From positions 62,001 to 126,000 of the forward strand of contig NZ_JAFKEC010000007.1 of the NCBI RefSeq assembly GCF_017848315.1: DNA of 64,000 nt, given 5' to 3'. This document shows positions 32,177-45,314 of the stretch, piece after piece. The notes under the pieces were generated by a model. The model was not told the DNA's origin, ran no database searches, and saw nothing but the letters and a program-made list of their open reading frames with translations. Source of the stretch: Pseudomonas palmensis (GTDB lineage Bacteria > Pseudomonadota > Gammaproteobacteria > Pseudomonadales > Pseudomonadaceae). Position 1 is the stretch's first letter. Every line of letters starts with the position of its first letter. The translations under genes and the position numbers were made by a program.

Positions 32177-33367
32177 ATGTTCGAGCTCGTAGACAACGTC
32201 CCGCAAAGCCCGGTCATCAAAGTGATCGGCGTCGGTGGCGGCGGTGGCAACGCCGTCAATCACATGGTCAAGAGCAACATCGAAGGCGTCGAATTCATCT
32301 GCGCCAACACCGATGCTCAAGCGCTGAAAAACATCGGCGCGCGCACCATCCTGCAACTGGGTACCGGCGTGACCAAGGGCCTGGGTGCAGGTGCCAATCC
32401 GGAAGTCGGTCGTCAGGCCGCGCTGGAAGACCGTGAGCGCATCGCCGAAGTGCTGCAAGGCACCAACATGGTGTTCATCACCACCGGCATGGGCGGCGGT
32501 ACCGGTACCGGTGCTGCTCCGATCATCGCCGAAGTGGCCAAGGAAATGGGCATCCTCACCGTTGCGGTGGTGACCCGTCCGTTCCCGTTCGAAGGTCGCA
32601 AGCGCATGCAGATCGCCGACGAGGGCATCCGTGCCCTGGCCGACAGCGTCGATTCGCTGATCACCATTCCGAACGAGAAGCTGCTGACCATCCTGGGCAA
32701 GGATGCCAGCCTGCTGTCGGCCTTCGCCAAGGCTGACGACGTGCTCGCCGGTGCCGTTCGCGGTATCTCCGACATCATCAAGCGTCCGGGCATGATCAAC
32801 GTCGACTTCGCCGACGTGCGTACCGTGATGAGCGAGATGGGCATGGCCATGATGGGTACCGGCTGCGCCAGCGGTCCGAACCGTGCGCGTGAAGCGACCG
32901 AGGCGGCCATCCGCAACCCGCTGCTCGAAGACGTCAACCTGCAGGGCGCCCGCGGCATCCTGGTGAACATCACCGCAGGTCCTGACCTGTCGCTGGGTGA
33001 ATACTCCGATGTGGGCAGCATCATCGAGGCATTCGCCTCCGACCACGCCATGGTCAAGGTCGGTACCGTCATCGACCCGGACATGCGCGACGAGCTGCAC
33101 GTCACCGTGGTAGCCACCGGCCTGGGTGCCAAGATCGAGAAACCGGTCAAGGTCATCGACAACACCCTGCAAGCGTCCGCTGTACAGACCCCAGCCCCTG
33201 CACCGGCCCGTCCGGAGCAACCTTCGGTCAACTACCGCGATCTGGAGCGTCCGACCGTCATGCGCAACCAGGCTCACGCCGGGGCCGCTGCGGCACAGAA
33301 GCTGAACCCGCAGGACGACCTGGATTATCTGGATATCCCGGCTTTCCTGCGTCGTCAGGCCGATTAA
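32177..33367 (+). CDS. ftsZ: Cell division GTPase FtsZ (396 aa)
   Basis: Tubulin-like GTPase forming the Z ring. The tubulin signature GGGTGTGAAP lies at ~residues 104-113, with IGVGGGGGNAVNHM near the N-terminus and the T7-loop NVDFADVRTVM (~207-217). A variable linker (residues ~320-378) leads to the conserved C-terminal peptide DDLDYLDIPAFLRRQAD, which binds FtsA and ZipA. The ribosome-binding site AAGGAGAGGG is the strongest in the cluster, fitting high FtsZ demand. Confidence 0.98.
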   Translation: MFELVDNVPQSPVIKVIGVGGGGGNAVNHMVKSNIEGVEFICANTDAQALKNIGARTILQLGTGVTKGLGAGANPEVGRQAALEDRERIAEVLQGTNMVFITTGMGGGTGTGAAPIIAEVAKEMGILTVAVVTRPFPFEGRKRMQIADEGIRALADSVDSLITIPNEKLLTILGKDASLLSAFAKADDVLAGAVRGISDIIKRPGMINVDFADVRTVMSEMGMAMMGTGCASGPNRAREATEAAIRNPLLEDVNLQGARGILVNITAGPDLSLGEYSDVGSIIEAFASDHAMVKVGTVIDPDMRDELHVTVVATGLGAKIEKPVKVIDNTLQASAVQTPAPAPARPEQPSVNYRDLERPTVMRNQAHAGAAAAQKLNPQDDLDYLDIPAFLRRQAD

Positions 33368-33398
33368 TGGAATTTATCAGGGCTATGAAGGTGATTGG

Positions 33399-33427
33399 TG
33401 TTCAGCAAAGGCCGGGTCTGCTATTAT
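33399..33427 (+). promoter_or_regulatory. Candidate lpxC promoter
   Basis: A -35 TGTTCA and a -10 TATTAT are 17 bp apart in the 112-bp ftsZ-lpxC gap. The leader would be about 45 nt. Confidence 0.45.
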
Positions 33428-33443
33428 CCTCAGCCTTTGTTGA

Positions 33444-34391
<948 letters not shown>

Positions 34392-34423
34392 GTACGAACT
34401 CTCTCTTCTTTAGTTATTTTTTG

Positions 34424-34449
34424 GGGCTGCCTTCGGGTGGCCCTTTTTT
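34424..34449 (+). terminator. Rho-independent terminator after lpxC
   Basis: The 8-bp stem GGGCTGCC / GGTGGCCC (two G-U pairs) closes a TTCG tetraloop and is followed by six T. Confidence 0.85.
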
Positions 34450-34490
34450 ATTGCCGCGCACTCGCAGGTTTGCGAGCGCTGTGCGCTCGT

Positions 34491-34940
34491 CTATCCCTTG
34501 CCGTGCCTGGCCAGACGCTCCAGTGCTGCCTTGAGCTTGGGGTCGGTGATCCCTTCGGCCGTAGCGTGGATGTTCTGCGCCGAACGTGTCGAGATGTCCA
34601 TCGGGTGCCCCGCCGCGGGTGCCACACCGGCCACCGGCTGCACCCTGAAATTGATGCGGGTCAGGCTGCTGAAGGCCTCCATCATCTGCAACTGGCGCAG
34701 CAGGCGTTTCTGCTGGTAACGCAGGCGCGTGGCCCAGTGCCCGTCGGTGACGATCAGCAGCAGCGTACCCTCGCGCCACGAGGCCACATGGCAATGCTCA
34801 CGCGCTGCCGGCTGCAACTGGCTCTCCACCAGGCGCTGCAGCTGGGCCAGGCGCTGGGCCTGGCTGAACAGGGCCTTGAGCGGTCGCGCTTCACGCAAAA
34901 GCACGGCGGGTGCACGGGCGGGCAGGGGGCGAAAAGCCAT
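34491..34940 (-). CDS. dciA: DciA-like DUF721 protein (149 aa)
   Basis: DUF721 (DciA) protein, the ancestral loader of the replicative helicase DnaB in bacteria without DnaC. The recognised core spans HVASWREGTLLLIVTDGHWATRLRYQQKRLLRQL (split around residue 65), a KH-like fold. It lies between lpxC and secA on the opposite strand, its usual place in pseudomonads. The start at 34940 (MAFRPLPARAPAVLL) is favoured; an in-frame ATG at 35003 would add 21 residues. Neither has a clear ribosome-binding site. Confidence 0.82.
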   Translation of the reverse strand: MAFRPLPARAPAVLLREARPLKALFSQAQRLAQLQRLVESQLQPAAREHCHVASWREGTLLLIVTDGHWATRLRYQQKRLLRQLQMMEAFSSLTRINFRVQPVAGVAPAAGHPMDISTRSAQNIHATAEGITDPKLKAALERLARHGKG

Positions 34941-35014
34941 GGGCAGGGTCCGAAAAGTACAGTGGCGCCATCTTAACAGATCGCCCCGCCGGTAATTCTT
35001 CATGTGACGATGGG

Positions 35015-35042
35015 TTGAAGTTGGCGAAAAAGGCCTTATTGT
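35015..35042 (+). promoter_or_regulatory. Candidate secA promoter
   Basis: TTGAAG and TATTGT are 16 bp apart, leaving a leader of about 155 nt before the secA ATG. No secM-like arrest gene is visible in that leader. Confidence 0.35.
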
Positions 35043-35203
35043 AAAAAAGCCCCGTCAAAAAGCGCTGTGCCAGCATCGTGGAAATCCGCCACTTTCCTCA
35101 CCATCGTTTCCGGGTAGAATGCTCGTTCGCATGCGGCCATAAGGGCTGCACGGGCGACTCACGGGGCCGCCCTCCATCCCTACGTGTGGAAGATCCTGCC
35201 AAT

Positions 35204-37939
<2,736 letters not shown>

Positions 37940-37977
37940 TCGCACTGCCGTTGCCCCCTGCTGATATCTGAACACCG

Positions 37978-38010
37978 CGCCGCGACGGGCCCAACCGTCG
38001 CGGCGTTGTT
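37978..38010 (+). terminator. Hairpin after secA
   Basis: An 11-bp perfect stem (CGCCGCGACGG / CCGTCGCGGCG) is followed by TTGTT. It is GC-rich and probably terminates secA. Confidence 0.65.
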
Positions 38011-38019
38011 CCATCTCAA

Positions 38020-38049
38020 GCGCCGGTATCTCGAGCCGGCGCCTTTTTT
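38020..38049 (+). terminator. Second hairpin before argJ
   Basis: The stem GCGCCGG / CCGGCGC is followed by six T, ending just upstream of the argJ ribosome-binding site. It may be a back-up terminator or an attenuator for argJ. Confidence 0.65.
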
Positions 38050-38063
38050 CTAGGAGCGCTTTC

Positions 38064-39281
38064 ATGGCTGTCGGTCTTGGTCCTTTGCCAACGTTGCACC
38101 CGGTTCCAGGTTTTGAACTCGGTATTGCCTCTGCGGGCATCAAGCGCCCCGGGCGCAAGGACGTTGTGGTAATGCGCTGCGCCGAAGGCTCCAGCGTTGC
38201 CGGCGTGTTCACCCTCAATGCGTTCTGCGCTGCCCCGGTGATCCTGGCCAAGCAGCGCGTGCAGGGCAGTGTGCGTTACCTGCTGACCAACACCGGCAAC
38301 GCCAACGCCGGTACCGGCGCCCCCGGCCTGGCCGCTGCCGAGCGCACCTGCGCCAGGCTGGCCGAGCTGGCGGGTGTCGACGCCGACGCGGTGCTGCCGT
38401 TCTCCACCGGTGTGATCGGTGAGCCACTGCCGGTCGAGAAGATCGAAGGCGCGCTGCAGGCCGCCCTGGACGACCTGTCGGAAAACAACTGGGCCGAGGC
38501 CGCCACCGGCATCATGACCACCGACACCCTGCCCAAGGGTGCCAGCCGCCAGTTCCAGCATGACGGCGTAACCATCACCGTGACCGGCATCAGCAAGGGC
38601 GCCGGGATGATCCGCCCGAACATGGCGACCATGCTCGGCTACATCGCCACCGACGCCAAGGTGGCGCCGGCCGTGCTCAAGGACCTGCTGCTGGACGGCG
38701 CCAACAAGTCGTTCAACCGCATCACCATCGACGGCGATACCTCGACCAACGATTGCTGCATGCTGATCGCCACCGGCAAGGCCGACGTGGCTGAAGTGAC
38801 CGAAGCCCGCGGCCCGCTGTTCGACGCGTTGAAAAAGGCGGTGTTCGAGGTGTGCATGGAAGTGGCCCAGGCCATCGTGCGTGACGGTGAAGGCGCGACC
38901 AAGTTCGTGACCGTTCAGGTCAACGGTGGTGGCAATCATCAGGAATGCCTGGACGTCGGCTATGCCGTGGCGCATTCGCCGCTGATCAAGACCGCGCTGT
39001 TCGCCTCCGACCCGAACTGGGGCCGGATCCTGGCAGCTGTGGGCCGTGCTGGCGTGCCGAACCTGGACGTGAGCCTGATCGACGTGTACCTGGACGATGT
39101 GTGCATCGCCAGCAAAGGCGGCCGCAACGCCACCTACACCGAGGCCCAGGGCTCGGCCGTGATGGCCCAGGAAGAGATCACCATCCGCATCGACCTGGGG
39201 CGTGGCGACTGCAGCGAGACGATCTGGACCACCGACCTGTCCCATGAGTATGTGAAGATCAACGCCGAATACCGTACCTGA
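38064..39281 (+). CDS. argJ: Glutamate N-acetyltransferase/amino-acid acetyltransferase ArgJ (405 aa)
   Basis: Arginine biosynthesis enzyme recycling acetyl from N-acetylornithine to glutamate. ArgJ cleaves itself into two chains at the Thr of [21 protein letters not shown] (split around residue 188); the ATML site is intact. DGDTSTNDC and [18 protein letters not shown] are family signatures, and it ends in the typical NAEYRT. TAGGAG precedes the ATG. Whether it is mono- or bifunctional cannot be read from the sequence. Confidence 0.97.
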   Translation: MAVGLGPLPTLHPVPGFELGIASAGIKRPGRKDVVVMRCAEGSSVAGVFTLNAFCAAPVILAKQRVQGSVRYLLTNTGNANAGTGAPGLAAAERTCARLAELAGVDADAVLPFSTGVIGEPLPVEKIEGALQAALDDLSENNWAEAATGIMTTDTLPKGASRQFQHDGVTITVTGISKGAGMIRPNMATMLGYIATDAKVAPAVLKDLLLDGANKSFNRITIDGDTSTNDCCMLIATGKADVAEVTEARGPLFDALKKAVFEVCMEVAQAIVRDGEGATKFVTVQVNGGGNHQECLDVGYAVAHSPLIKTALFASDPNWGRILAAVGRAGVPNLDVSLIDVYLDDVCIASKGGRNATYTEAQGSAVMAQEEITIRIDLGRGDCSETIWTTDLSHEYVKINAEYRT

Positions 39282-39286
39282 CCGTA

Positions 39287-39350
39287 TTGCGGGTCAAGCC
39301 CGCTCCCTCAAGGATTGCAGTAACCCTGTGGGAGCGGGCTTGACCCGCAA
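39287..39350. repeat. REP inverted pair, class A
   Basis: TTGCGGGTCAAGCCCGCTCC faces its inverted copy GGAGCGGGCTTGACCCGCAA. It starts 6 bp after the argJ stop and ends about 33 bp before the next gene. Confidence 0.95.
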
Positions 39351-39382
39351 TAGGCCCCCGCACATCCCGATGGAGCCCACCC

Positions 39383-40015
39383 ATGAGCTACCAACTGATC
39401 ATCGGCGACAAGCTGTATTCCTCCTGGTCGCTGCGCGCCGCCCTGGCCCTCGAACTTGCCAGGGTGCCCTACACCGAACTGCTGATCACCCTCAACCAGC
39501 CCGATACCCGCCAGCGCATCCTGGCGCACTCCGCCACCGGCAAGGTGCCCCTGCTCAAGTCCGAGCACGGCACCATCGCCGATTCGCTGGCAATCGCCGA
39601 GTACCTGGCCGAGCGCCACCCTGAAGCCAACCTGTGGCCCAGCGACATCGCTGCCCGGGCCCAGGCGCGTTCGGCCTGCGCGCAGATGCACAGTGGCTTC
39701 TTCGCCCTGCGCAGCACCATGCCGATGAATCTGGACCACGATCAGGCCCTTGAGAGCATTCCACTCGAGGTGCAGATCGACATCGACCGCATCGTCGCGC
39801 TGTGGTCCGAGTGCCGCCTGGTGGCCAAGACCCCGGGCCCGTACCTGTTCGGCGAACTGAGCCTGGCCGACGCCTTCTTCGCCCCGGTGGCGGTGCGCCT
39901 GCGCAGCTACCGTGTCGAACTGCCAGCGGCAGCCGCCGCCTACGTTGAGGCCATCTACCAGTGGCCGGCCTTCCAGGCCTGGCAGCAGGCTGCGCTGGCG
40001 GAGCGTGCGTCGTGA
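39383..40015 (+). CDS. Glutathione S-transferase family protein (210 aa)
   Basis: The N-terminal thioredoxin-like half has the active-site stretch DKLYSSWSLRAALALELARVPYTE (Ser near residue 14 is the probable catalytic residue). The glutathione-binding GKVPLLKSEHGTIADSLAIAEYLAE segment follows at residues ~54-78. The C-terminal helical half contains FGELSLADAFFAPVAVRLRSY. Cytoplasmic; the substrate is unknown. The last four bases overlap the start of the Nudix gene, so the two are likely to be co-translated. Confidence 0.9.
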   Translation: MSYQLIIGDKLYSSWSLRAALALELARVPYTELLITLNQPDTRQRILAHSATGKVPLLKSEHGTIADSLAIAEYLAERHPEANLWPSDIAARAQARSACAQMHSGFFALRSTMPMNLDHDQALESIPLEVQIDIDRIVALWSECRLVAKTPGPYLFGELSLADAFFAPVAVRLRSYRVELPAAAAAYVEAIYQWPAFQAWQQAALAERAS

Positions 40016-40953
40016 AGCGGGTGCATGTTGCCGCTGCGGTGATCCGCACCGACGGGCGCATCCTGATTGCGCGCCGTGCCGACAGCCAGCATCAGGGCGG
40101 CCTGTGGGAGTTTCCCGGCGGCAAGGTGGAGGCGGGGGAGGCGGTCGAGATCGCCCTGGCCCGCGAGCTGCACGAGGAACTGGGCATCGTCGTGACCCGT
40201 GCACGGCCCTTGATCAAGGTGCGTCACGACTACCCCGACAAGCAGGTGCTGCTGGACGTGTGGGAGGTCGACGGCTTTACCGGCGAGCCCCATGGTGCCG
40301 AAGGCCAGCCACTGGCCTGGGTGTCGCCACGCGAACTGCCGCAATACGACTTCCCTGAAGCCAACCAGCCCATCGTGGCGGCCGCGCGGTTGCCTGGCCA
40401 CTACCTGATCACCCCGGGCGAACTGGAAGCCCCGCAGTTGCTGCGCGGCATCCAGAAGGCGATTGCCGGCGGGATCAAGCTGGTGCAGTTGCGTGCGCCC
40501 AACGGCTACGACCCCAAGTACCGCGATGTGGCGGTGGATGCGGTGGGGCTGTGTGCCGGCAAGGCGCAGTTGATGCTCAAGGGGCCGCTGGAGTGGCTGG
40601 GCGATTTCCCGGCGGCAGGGTGGCACCTTACGGCCGAGCAGTTGCGCAAATATGCGCCCAAGGGCCGACCGTTCCCCAGGGAGCGCTGGCTGGCCGCGTC
40701 TTGTCACAACGCCGAAGAACTGGAGCTGGCCGAGCAGATGGGGGTGGATTTCGTCACCCTGTCGCCGGTGCAGGCGACCCAGACGCATCCCGAGGCGGTA
40801 CCGTTGGGCTGGGAGCAGGCCAGCGAGCTGATCGAAGGCTTCAACCGGCCGGTGTATGTGCTGGGTGGCGTGGGGCCGGCTGATTGCGAGCGGGCCTGGC
40901 AGTTCGGCGCCCAAGGCGTGGCCGGAATTCGGGCGTTCTGGCCTGAGGCCTGA
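40012..40953 (+). CDS. mutT: Nudix hydrolase (MutT-like) fused to a thiamine-phosphate-synthase-like domain (313 aa)
   Basis: Residues ~1-130 are a MutT-type Nudix domain with the complete Nudix box GGKVEAGEAVEIALARELHEELGI (split at residue 45; all Glu ligands present), expected to clean 8-oxo-dGTP from the nucleotide pool. Residues ~135-313 resemble ThiE (TMP synthase/TenI barrel): GGIKLVQLRAP, HLTAEQLRKYAP, AASCHNAEELELAEQMGVDFVTLSPVQAT (split), YVLGGVGPADC. This two-domain form is common in Pseudomonas; the role of the second half is unknown. The GTG start overlaps the GST stop. Confidence 0.9.
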   Translation: MKRVHVAAAVIRTDGRILIARRADSQHQGGLWEFPGGKVEAGEAVEIALARELHEELGIVVTRARPLIKVRHDYPDKQVLLDVWEVDGFTGEPHGAEGQPLAWVSPRELPQYDFPEANQPIVAAARLPGHYLITPGELEAPQLLRGIQKAIAGGIKLVQLRAPNGYDPKYRDVAVDAVGLCAGKAQLMLKGPLEWLGDFPAAGWHLTAEQLRKYAPKGRPFPRERWLAASCHNAEELELAEQMGVDFVTLSPVQATQTHPEAVPLGWEQASELIEGFNRPVYVLGGVGPADCERAWQFGAQGVAGIRAFWPEA

Positions 40954-40961
40954 GTGAAGCC

Positions 40962-41025
40962 TCGCCGGCAAGGCCGGCTCCTACAGACGGCGCTGACCTT
41001 TGCAGGAGCCGGCCTTGCCGGCGAA
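40962..41025. repeat. REP inverted pair, class B
   Basis: CGCCGGCAAGGCCGGCTCCT faces an inverted copy AGGAGCCGGCCTTGCCGGCG. The unit differs from class A (GCGGGTCAAGCCCGCTCCC). It lies between the convergent ends of the Nudix gene and the cobalamin adenosyltransferase. Confidence 0.93.
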
Positions 41026-41031
41026 GCGGCG

Positions 41032-41592
41032 TCATGGCCTGGCCGCAGCCTGCCACAACACCTCCGCCACCCCCTGGCGCCGCGCAATCACCCGCGCCGC
41101 CACGAACAGCAAGTCCGACAGCCGATTGATGTACGCCAGCCCTACCCCCGCCAGCGGCTCTGCCGCATTCAACTGCTGACACCGCCGCTCCGCACTGCGG
41201 GCCAGGCTGCGGCATACATGCGCCTGGGCAATCAGCGCCGAACCGCCCGGCAGAATGAAGTTCTCCAGAGGCCCCAGCTCTTCGTTCCAGTGGTCGATCG
41301 CCGCTTCCAGGCGCTGCACCTCGGCCTCGTTCAAGGCCTGGTAACTGGGCATCGCCAGCTCACCACCCAGGTCGAATAGCCGATGCTGACACGGCGCCAG
41401 CACTTCGACCACCTCGTCCAGGTGTTGCTCGGCCAGGCCTGCCAGCAACACGCCCAGCTGGCTGTTGAGCGTGTCCACCTCGCCGATGGCCTCGATGCGC
41501 GGATGGTCCTTGGCGACGCGACGGCCGTCGCCCAGGCCGGTTTCGCCCTTGTCGCCGGTGCGGGTGTAAATCTTCGACAAGCGAAAACCCAT
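41032..41592 (-). CDS. Cob(I)alamin adenosyltransferase, PduO type (186 aa)
   Basis: Transfers the adenosyl group of ATP to cob(I)alamin to make coenzyme B12. The N-terminal ATP-binding motif is KIYTRTGDKGETGLGDGRRV (residues ~6-25), and later motifs include GELAMPS, FILPGGSALIAQAHVCRSLARSAER (split) and INRLSDLLFVAAR. The GGAG is 8 bases from the ATG at 41592; an ATG at 41598 overlapping the upstream kinase stop is the alternative. It is downstream of, and probably coupled to, the histidine kinase. Confidence 0.93.
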   Translation of the reverse strand: MGFRLSKIYTRTGDKGETGLGDGRRVAKDHPRIEAIGEVDTLNSQLGVLLAGLAEQHLDEVVEVLAPCQHRLFDLGGELAMPSYQALNEAEVQRLEAAIDHWNEELGPLENFILPGGSALIAQAHVCRSLARSAERRCQQLNAAEPLAGVGLAYINRLSDLLFVAARVIARRQGVAEVLWQAAARP

Positions 41593-41594
41593 GC

Positions 41595-43631
41595 TCATGA
41601 CTCCATCGTTGGCGGGCCGGGGGGTGGCATCGGCAGGTTGCTCAGCGGCAGGCGCAAGGTGAAGCACGTGCCCTGACCCGGCGCCGACTGCACCTCCATC
41701 TGGCCCTTGTGGTTGTTGGTGATGATGAAATACGACACCGACAGGCCCAGGCCAGTGCCCTGGCCGATTTCCTTGGTGGTGAAGAACGGCTCGAAGGTGC
41801 GCTTGCGCACCGCCTCGGGCATGCCCACGCCATTGTCTTCGACCTGGATCTCGGCCCACGGCGGGTTGAGCCGGGTACGCAGGATGATACGCCCCGGTTC
41901 GCTGTCGTCTTCGCGCTGGTGAATCGCCTGGGCGGCGTTCTTGAGCAGGTTGAGCAGCACCTGTTCCAGCTCGTTGGCGGTGCCGGGCACCGGGCCCAGG
42001 GCCGGGTCGAACTGGCGCACGATGGCCTGGCCCTTGAAGTCGAAGCCTTCGGTCAGGTCGAAGTCGTTGCCGGCGATCTCCACCGCCTGGTCGATCAGTG
42101 CCGGCAGGTCGCACGGTGCCATCTGGCGGTTGCTGCGGCGGCTGAAGCTGAGCATGTGGGTGACGATCTTGGCCGCCCGTGCGCCGGCCTGCTGGATGCC
42201 ATCGAGCAACTGGGGTACCTGGCGGTTTTCCAGGTACTGGTTGACCGTACCCAGGTCGATGCCGGTTTCGCTGGCCTGCTCCAGGTTCTTCGGCAGGTCG
42301 GGGGACAGGCGTCGACGGATGTTCTGCACGTTGTGCAGGATCGCCCCCAGCGGGTTGTTGATCTCGTGCGCCATGCCAGCAGCCAGGCCACCGACCGATA
42401 GCATCTTCTCCGACTGCACCATCATCTCTTCGAGCGACAGGCGCTGGGTGATGTCGTCGATGCGAATCACCACGCCGCGCCCGCCACCGCCCATCAGCGG
42501 GTAGAAGGTCAGGGCGTAGTGGCGCGCATCGTCGCCCCTGGTCCAGGTGACCCGCTCGATCTTGGCCACGCGGTGCTTCTCGACGCTTTCCTTGAGCTGC
42601 GGCAGGAACGGCTTGAGCGGCTCGAACGCGAGGAAGATAGGCTGGTTCAGCGCCTCGTCCAGCGGCGTGCCGGAAAGCGCGCTGGCCTCCTGGTTCCACT
42701 GGGTCACGTAGAGCTGTTCGTCCAGGGCGATCAGTGCCGAGGGCATGGAGTCGATGATGCTGTTGAGGTAGTTCTGAAAGCCGGTGAGCTTGCGCTCGAT
42801 CTTGCTGCGCACCTGTACTTCGAGTTCCAGCTTGCGGTTGGTGTGACGGGTTTCCTCGGCCAGGCCCTGGGCCTGGTCATAGGCGGTCTGGAATTCGTCG
42901 CGGGCGCGCTTGAGTTGCTGTTCGCGGGCTTCGATGCGCGACAGCATGGTGTTGAACGCCTCGGCCAGGCTTCCGATTTCGTCGCGGTTGCCGGGGCGCG
43001 CACGCAGGGCATAGTTCTCTTCGCGGGTTACCTGGCGCGAGAGCTGTTCGAGCTGGTAGATCGGCTGGGTGATCAGGCGCTTGATCTGCCGCGCAATCAG
43101 CATCCATAGCAGGATGCTGAACACCAGGATGCCCAGGCTGGCGGTCAGTGTGCCGGTATAGAAGGCCATCGGCAGCTCGCTGCTGGCCACCAGCAGCAGA
43201 TGCCCGGGCGGGTTGCCGGGGCGCGGCAGGGTTACCAGCTGGGTGCTGCGAAACTCGGTCAGGCGCCAGCTTTCGATGTTGCGGTAGCGCTTGGGCACTG
43301 CCAGGGGTTCGCCGTGCTGCAACTGCGCCAGCAGCTTGCCGTCGCTGCCATACAGCGCGGCGGCGCGCAGCGGGGTGTAGCTGTCCAGTTCCTTGAGCAG
43401 GTCGTTGGCCGCCTCTGGCGAGTCGGCGGCGCGCTGTGCCAGCTCCGGGTGCGATACCAGGCGGCCGATGGTCTGCAGGGCCTGGGGCGCCATGGCCTCC
43501 TGGGAGATCCAGTAGGCGGCGCTGATGAAGGTCAGGTTGGCCACCAGCAGAATGGTGATCAGCAGCACCAGCAGGGCGGCCAGCAGCTTCTGGCCGACCG
43601 GCAGGTTTTCCAGGCGTTCGCGCAAGGGCAT
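41595..43631 (-). CDS. Orphan membrane sensor histidine kinase with HAMP and PAS domains (678 aa)
   Basis: Domains in order: membrane helix (~14-37), periplasmic sensor (~38-165), second helix (~168-190), HAMP (~190-245), coiled coil (~245-300), PAS-like region (~300-410), HisKA with phospho-acceptor His422 in GMAHEINNPLGAILHNVQNI, and the HATPase with NLLKNAA (N box), VEDNGVGMP (G1) and GQGTGLGLSVSYFI (G2). No response regulator is adjacent. The ~50-residue stretch between the H box and KIVTHMLSFSRRSN (LPKNLEQASETGIDLGTVNQYLENRQVPQLL, split) is longer than usual. The signal and partner are unknown. Confidence 0.92.
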   Translation of the reverse strand: MPLRERLENLPVGQKLLAALLVLLITILLVANLTFISAAYWISQEAMAPQALQTIGRLVSHPELAQRAADSPEAANDLLKELDSYTPLRAAALYGSDGKLLAQLQHGEPLAVPKRYRNIESWRLTEFRSTQLVTLPRPGNPPGHLLLVASSELPMAFYTGTLTASLGILVFSILLWMLIARQIKRLITQPIYQLEQLSRQVTREENYALRARPGNRDEIGSLAEAFNTMLSRIEAREQQLKRARDEFQTAYDQAQGLAEETRHTNRKLELEVQVRSKIERKLTGFQNYLNSIIDSMPSALIALDEQLYVTQWNQEASALSGTPLDEALNQPIFLAFEPLKPFLPQLKESVEKHRVAKIERVTWTRGDDARHYALTFYPLMGGGGRGVVIRIDDITQRLSLEEMMVQSEKMLSVGGLAAGMAHEINNPLGAILHNVQNIRRRLSPDLPKNLEQASETGIDLGTVNQYLENRQVPQLLDGIQQAGARAAKIVTHMLSFSRRSNRQMAPCDLPALIDQAVEIAGNDFDLTEGFDFKGQAIVRQFDPALGPVPGTANELEQVLLNLLKNAAQAIHQREDDSEPGRIILRTRLNPPWAEIQVEDNGVGMPEAVRKRTFEPFFTTKEIGQGTGLGLSVSYFIITNNHKGQMEVQSAPGQGTCFTLRLPLSNLPMPPPGPPTMES

Positions 43632-43677
43632 GGTGACGGCGTGATCCTGTGGGTGGAGGGGCAGGGTAGCGTTGCCC

Positions 43678-44655
<978 letters not shown>

Positions 44656-44711
44656 TCATGCTCTGCGACCAGGGGCCCATGAGCGTGCGTTTATTTTTTT
44701 GGAGAATGGAT

Positions 44712-45197
44712 ATGCCGTCGTTCGACGTGGTATCGGAACTGGACAAGCACGAAGTCACCAACGCCGTGGAAAACGCGGTCAAGGAGCTCGACCGCCGCTA
44801 CGACCTCAAGGGCAAGGGCAGCTTCGAGTTCAAGGAAAAGGAACTGACCGTCAACCTCACCGCCGAGGCCGAGTTCCAGCTCGAGGCGATGATCGACATC
44901 CTCAAGCTGGCGCTGGTCAAGCGCAAGATCGACGTGCAGTGCCTGGAGGTCAAGGATGCCTTCGCATCGGGCAAGGTGATGAAGCAGGAAGCGACGCTGA
45001 AGGAAGGCATCGACAAGGAACTGGCCAAGAAGATCGTCGCCCACATCAAGGACGCCAAGCTCAAGGTCCAGGCCGCCATCCAGGGCGAGCAGGTACGCGT
45101 TACCGGCAAGAAACGCGACGACCTGCAGGAAGCCATCGCGGCCCTGCGTGCCAAGGAGTTCGGCATGCCGCTGCAGTTCAACAACTTCCGCGACTGA
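44712..45197 (+). CDS. yajQ: YajQ (DUF520) nucleotide-binding protein (161 aa)
   Basis: A two-domain protein of ferredoxin-like folds: [22 protein letters not shown] at the start, [14 protein letters not shown] near residue 30, and the terminal [14 protein letters not shown] are all highly conserved. Homologues in Xanthomonas and Pseudomonas bind cyclic di-GMP or affect phage and virulence gene transcription. The ATG at 44712 has GGAG at 7 bases. A perfect TATAAT at 44613-44618 is the likely -10. Confidence 0.95.
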   Translation: MPSFDVVSELDKHEVTNAVENAVKELDRRYDLKGKGSFEFKEKELTVNLTAEAEFQLEAMIDILKLALVKRKIDVQCLEVKDAFASGKVMKQEATLKEGIDKELAKKIVAHIKDAKLKVQAAIQGEQVRVTGKKRDDLQEAIAALRAKEFGMPLQFNNFRD

Positions 45198-45314
45198 TCC
45201 CCGTGCACCCGGAACCTTGGCGCCATTTCGGCGTCCGAGGTTTCTGCGGCCGCTGAAACGATTGCGGCGCCACGCTTTCCCCGTTTTTTGCCGCCCGGCA
45301 TCAGGAGACAACCT

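Noticed and set aside
35078-35203. In-frame 42-codon N-terminal extension of secA from a GTG, or a secM-like leader gene
   Set aside because: The extension has no ribosome-binding site or SecA similarity, and [16 protein letters not shown] is the standard N-terminus. No signal-peptide-plus-arrest sequence is seen.
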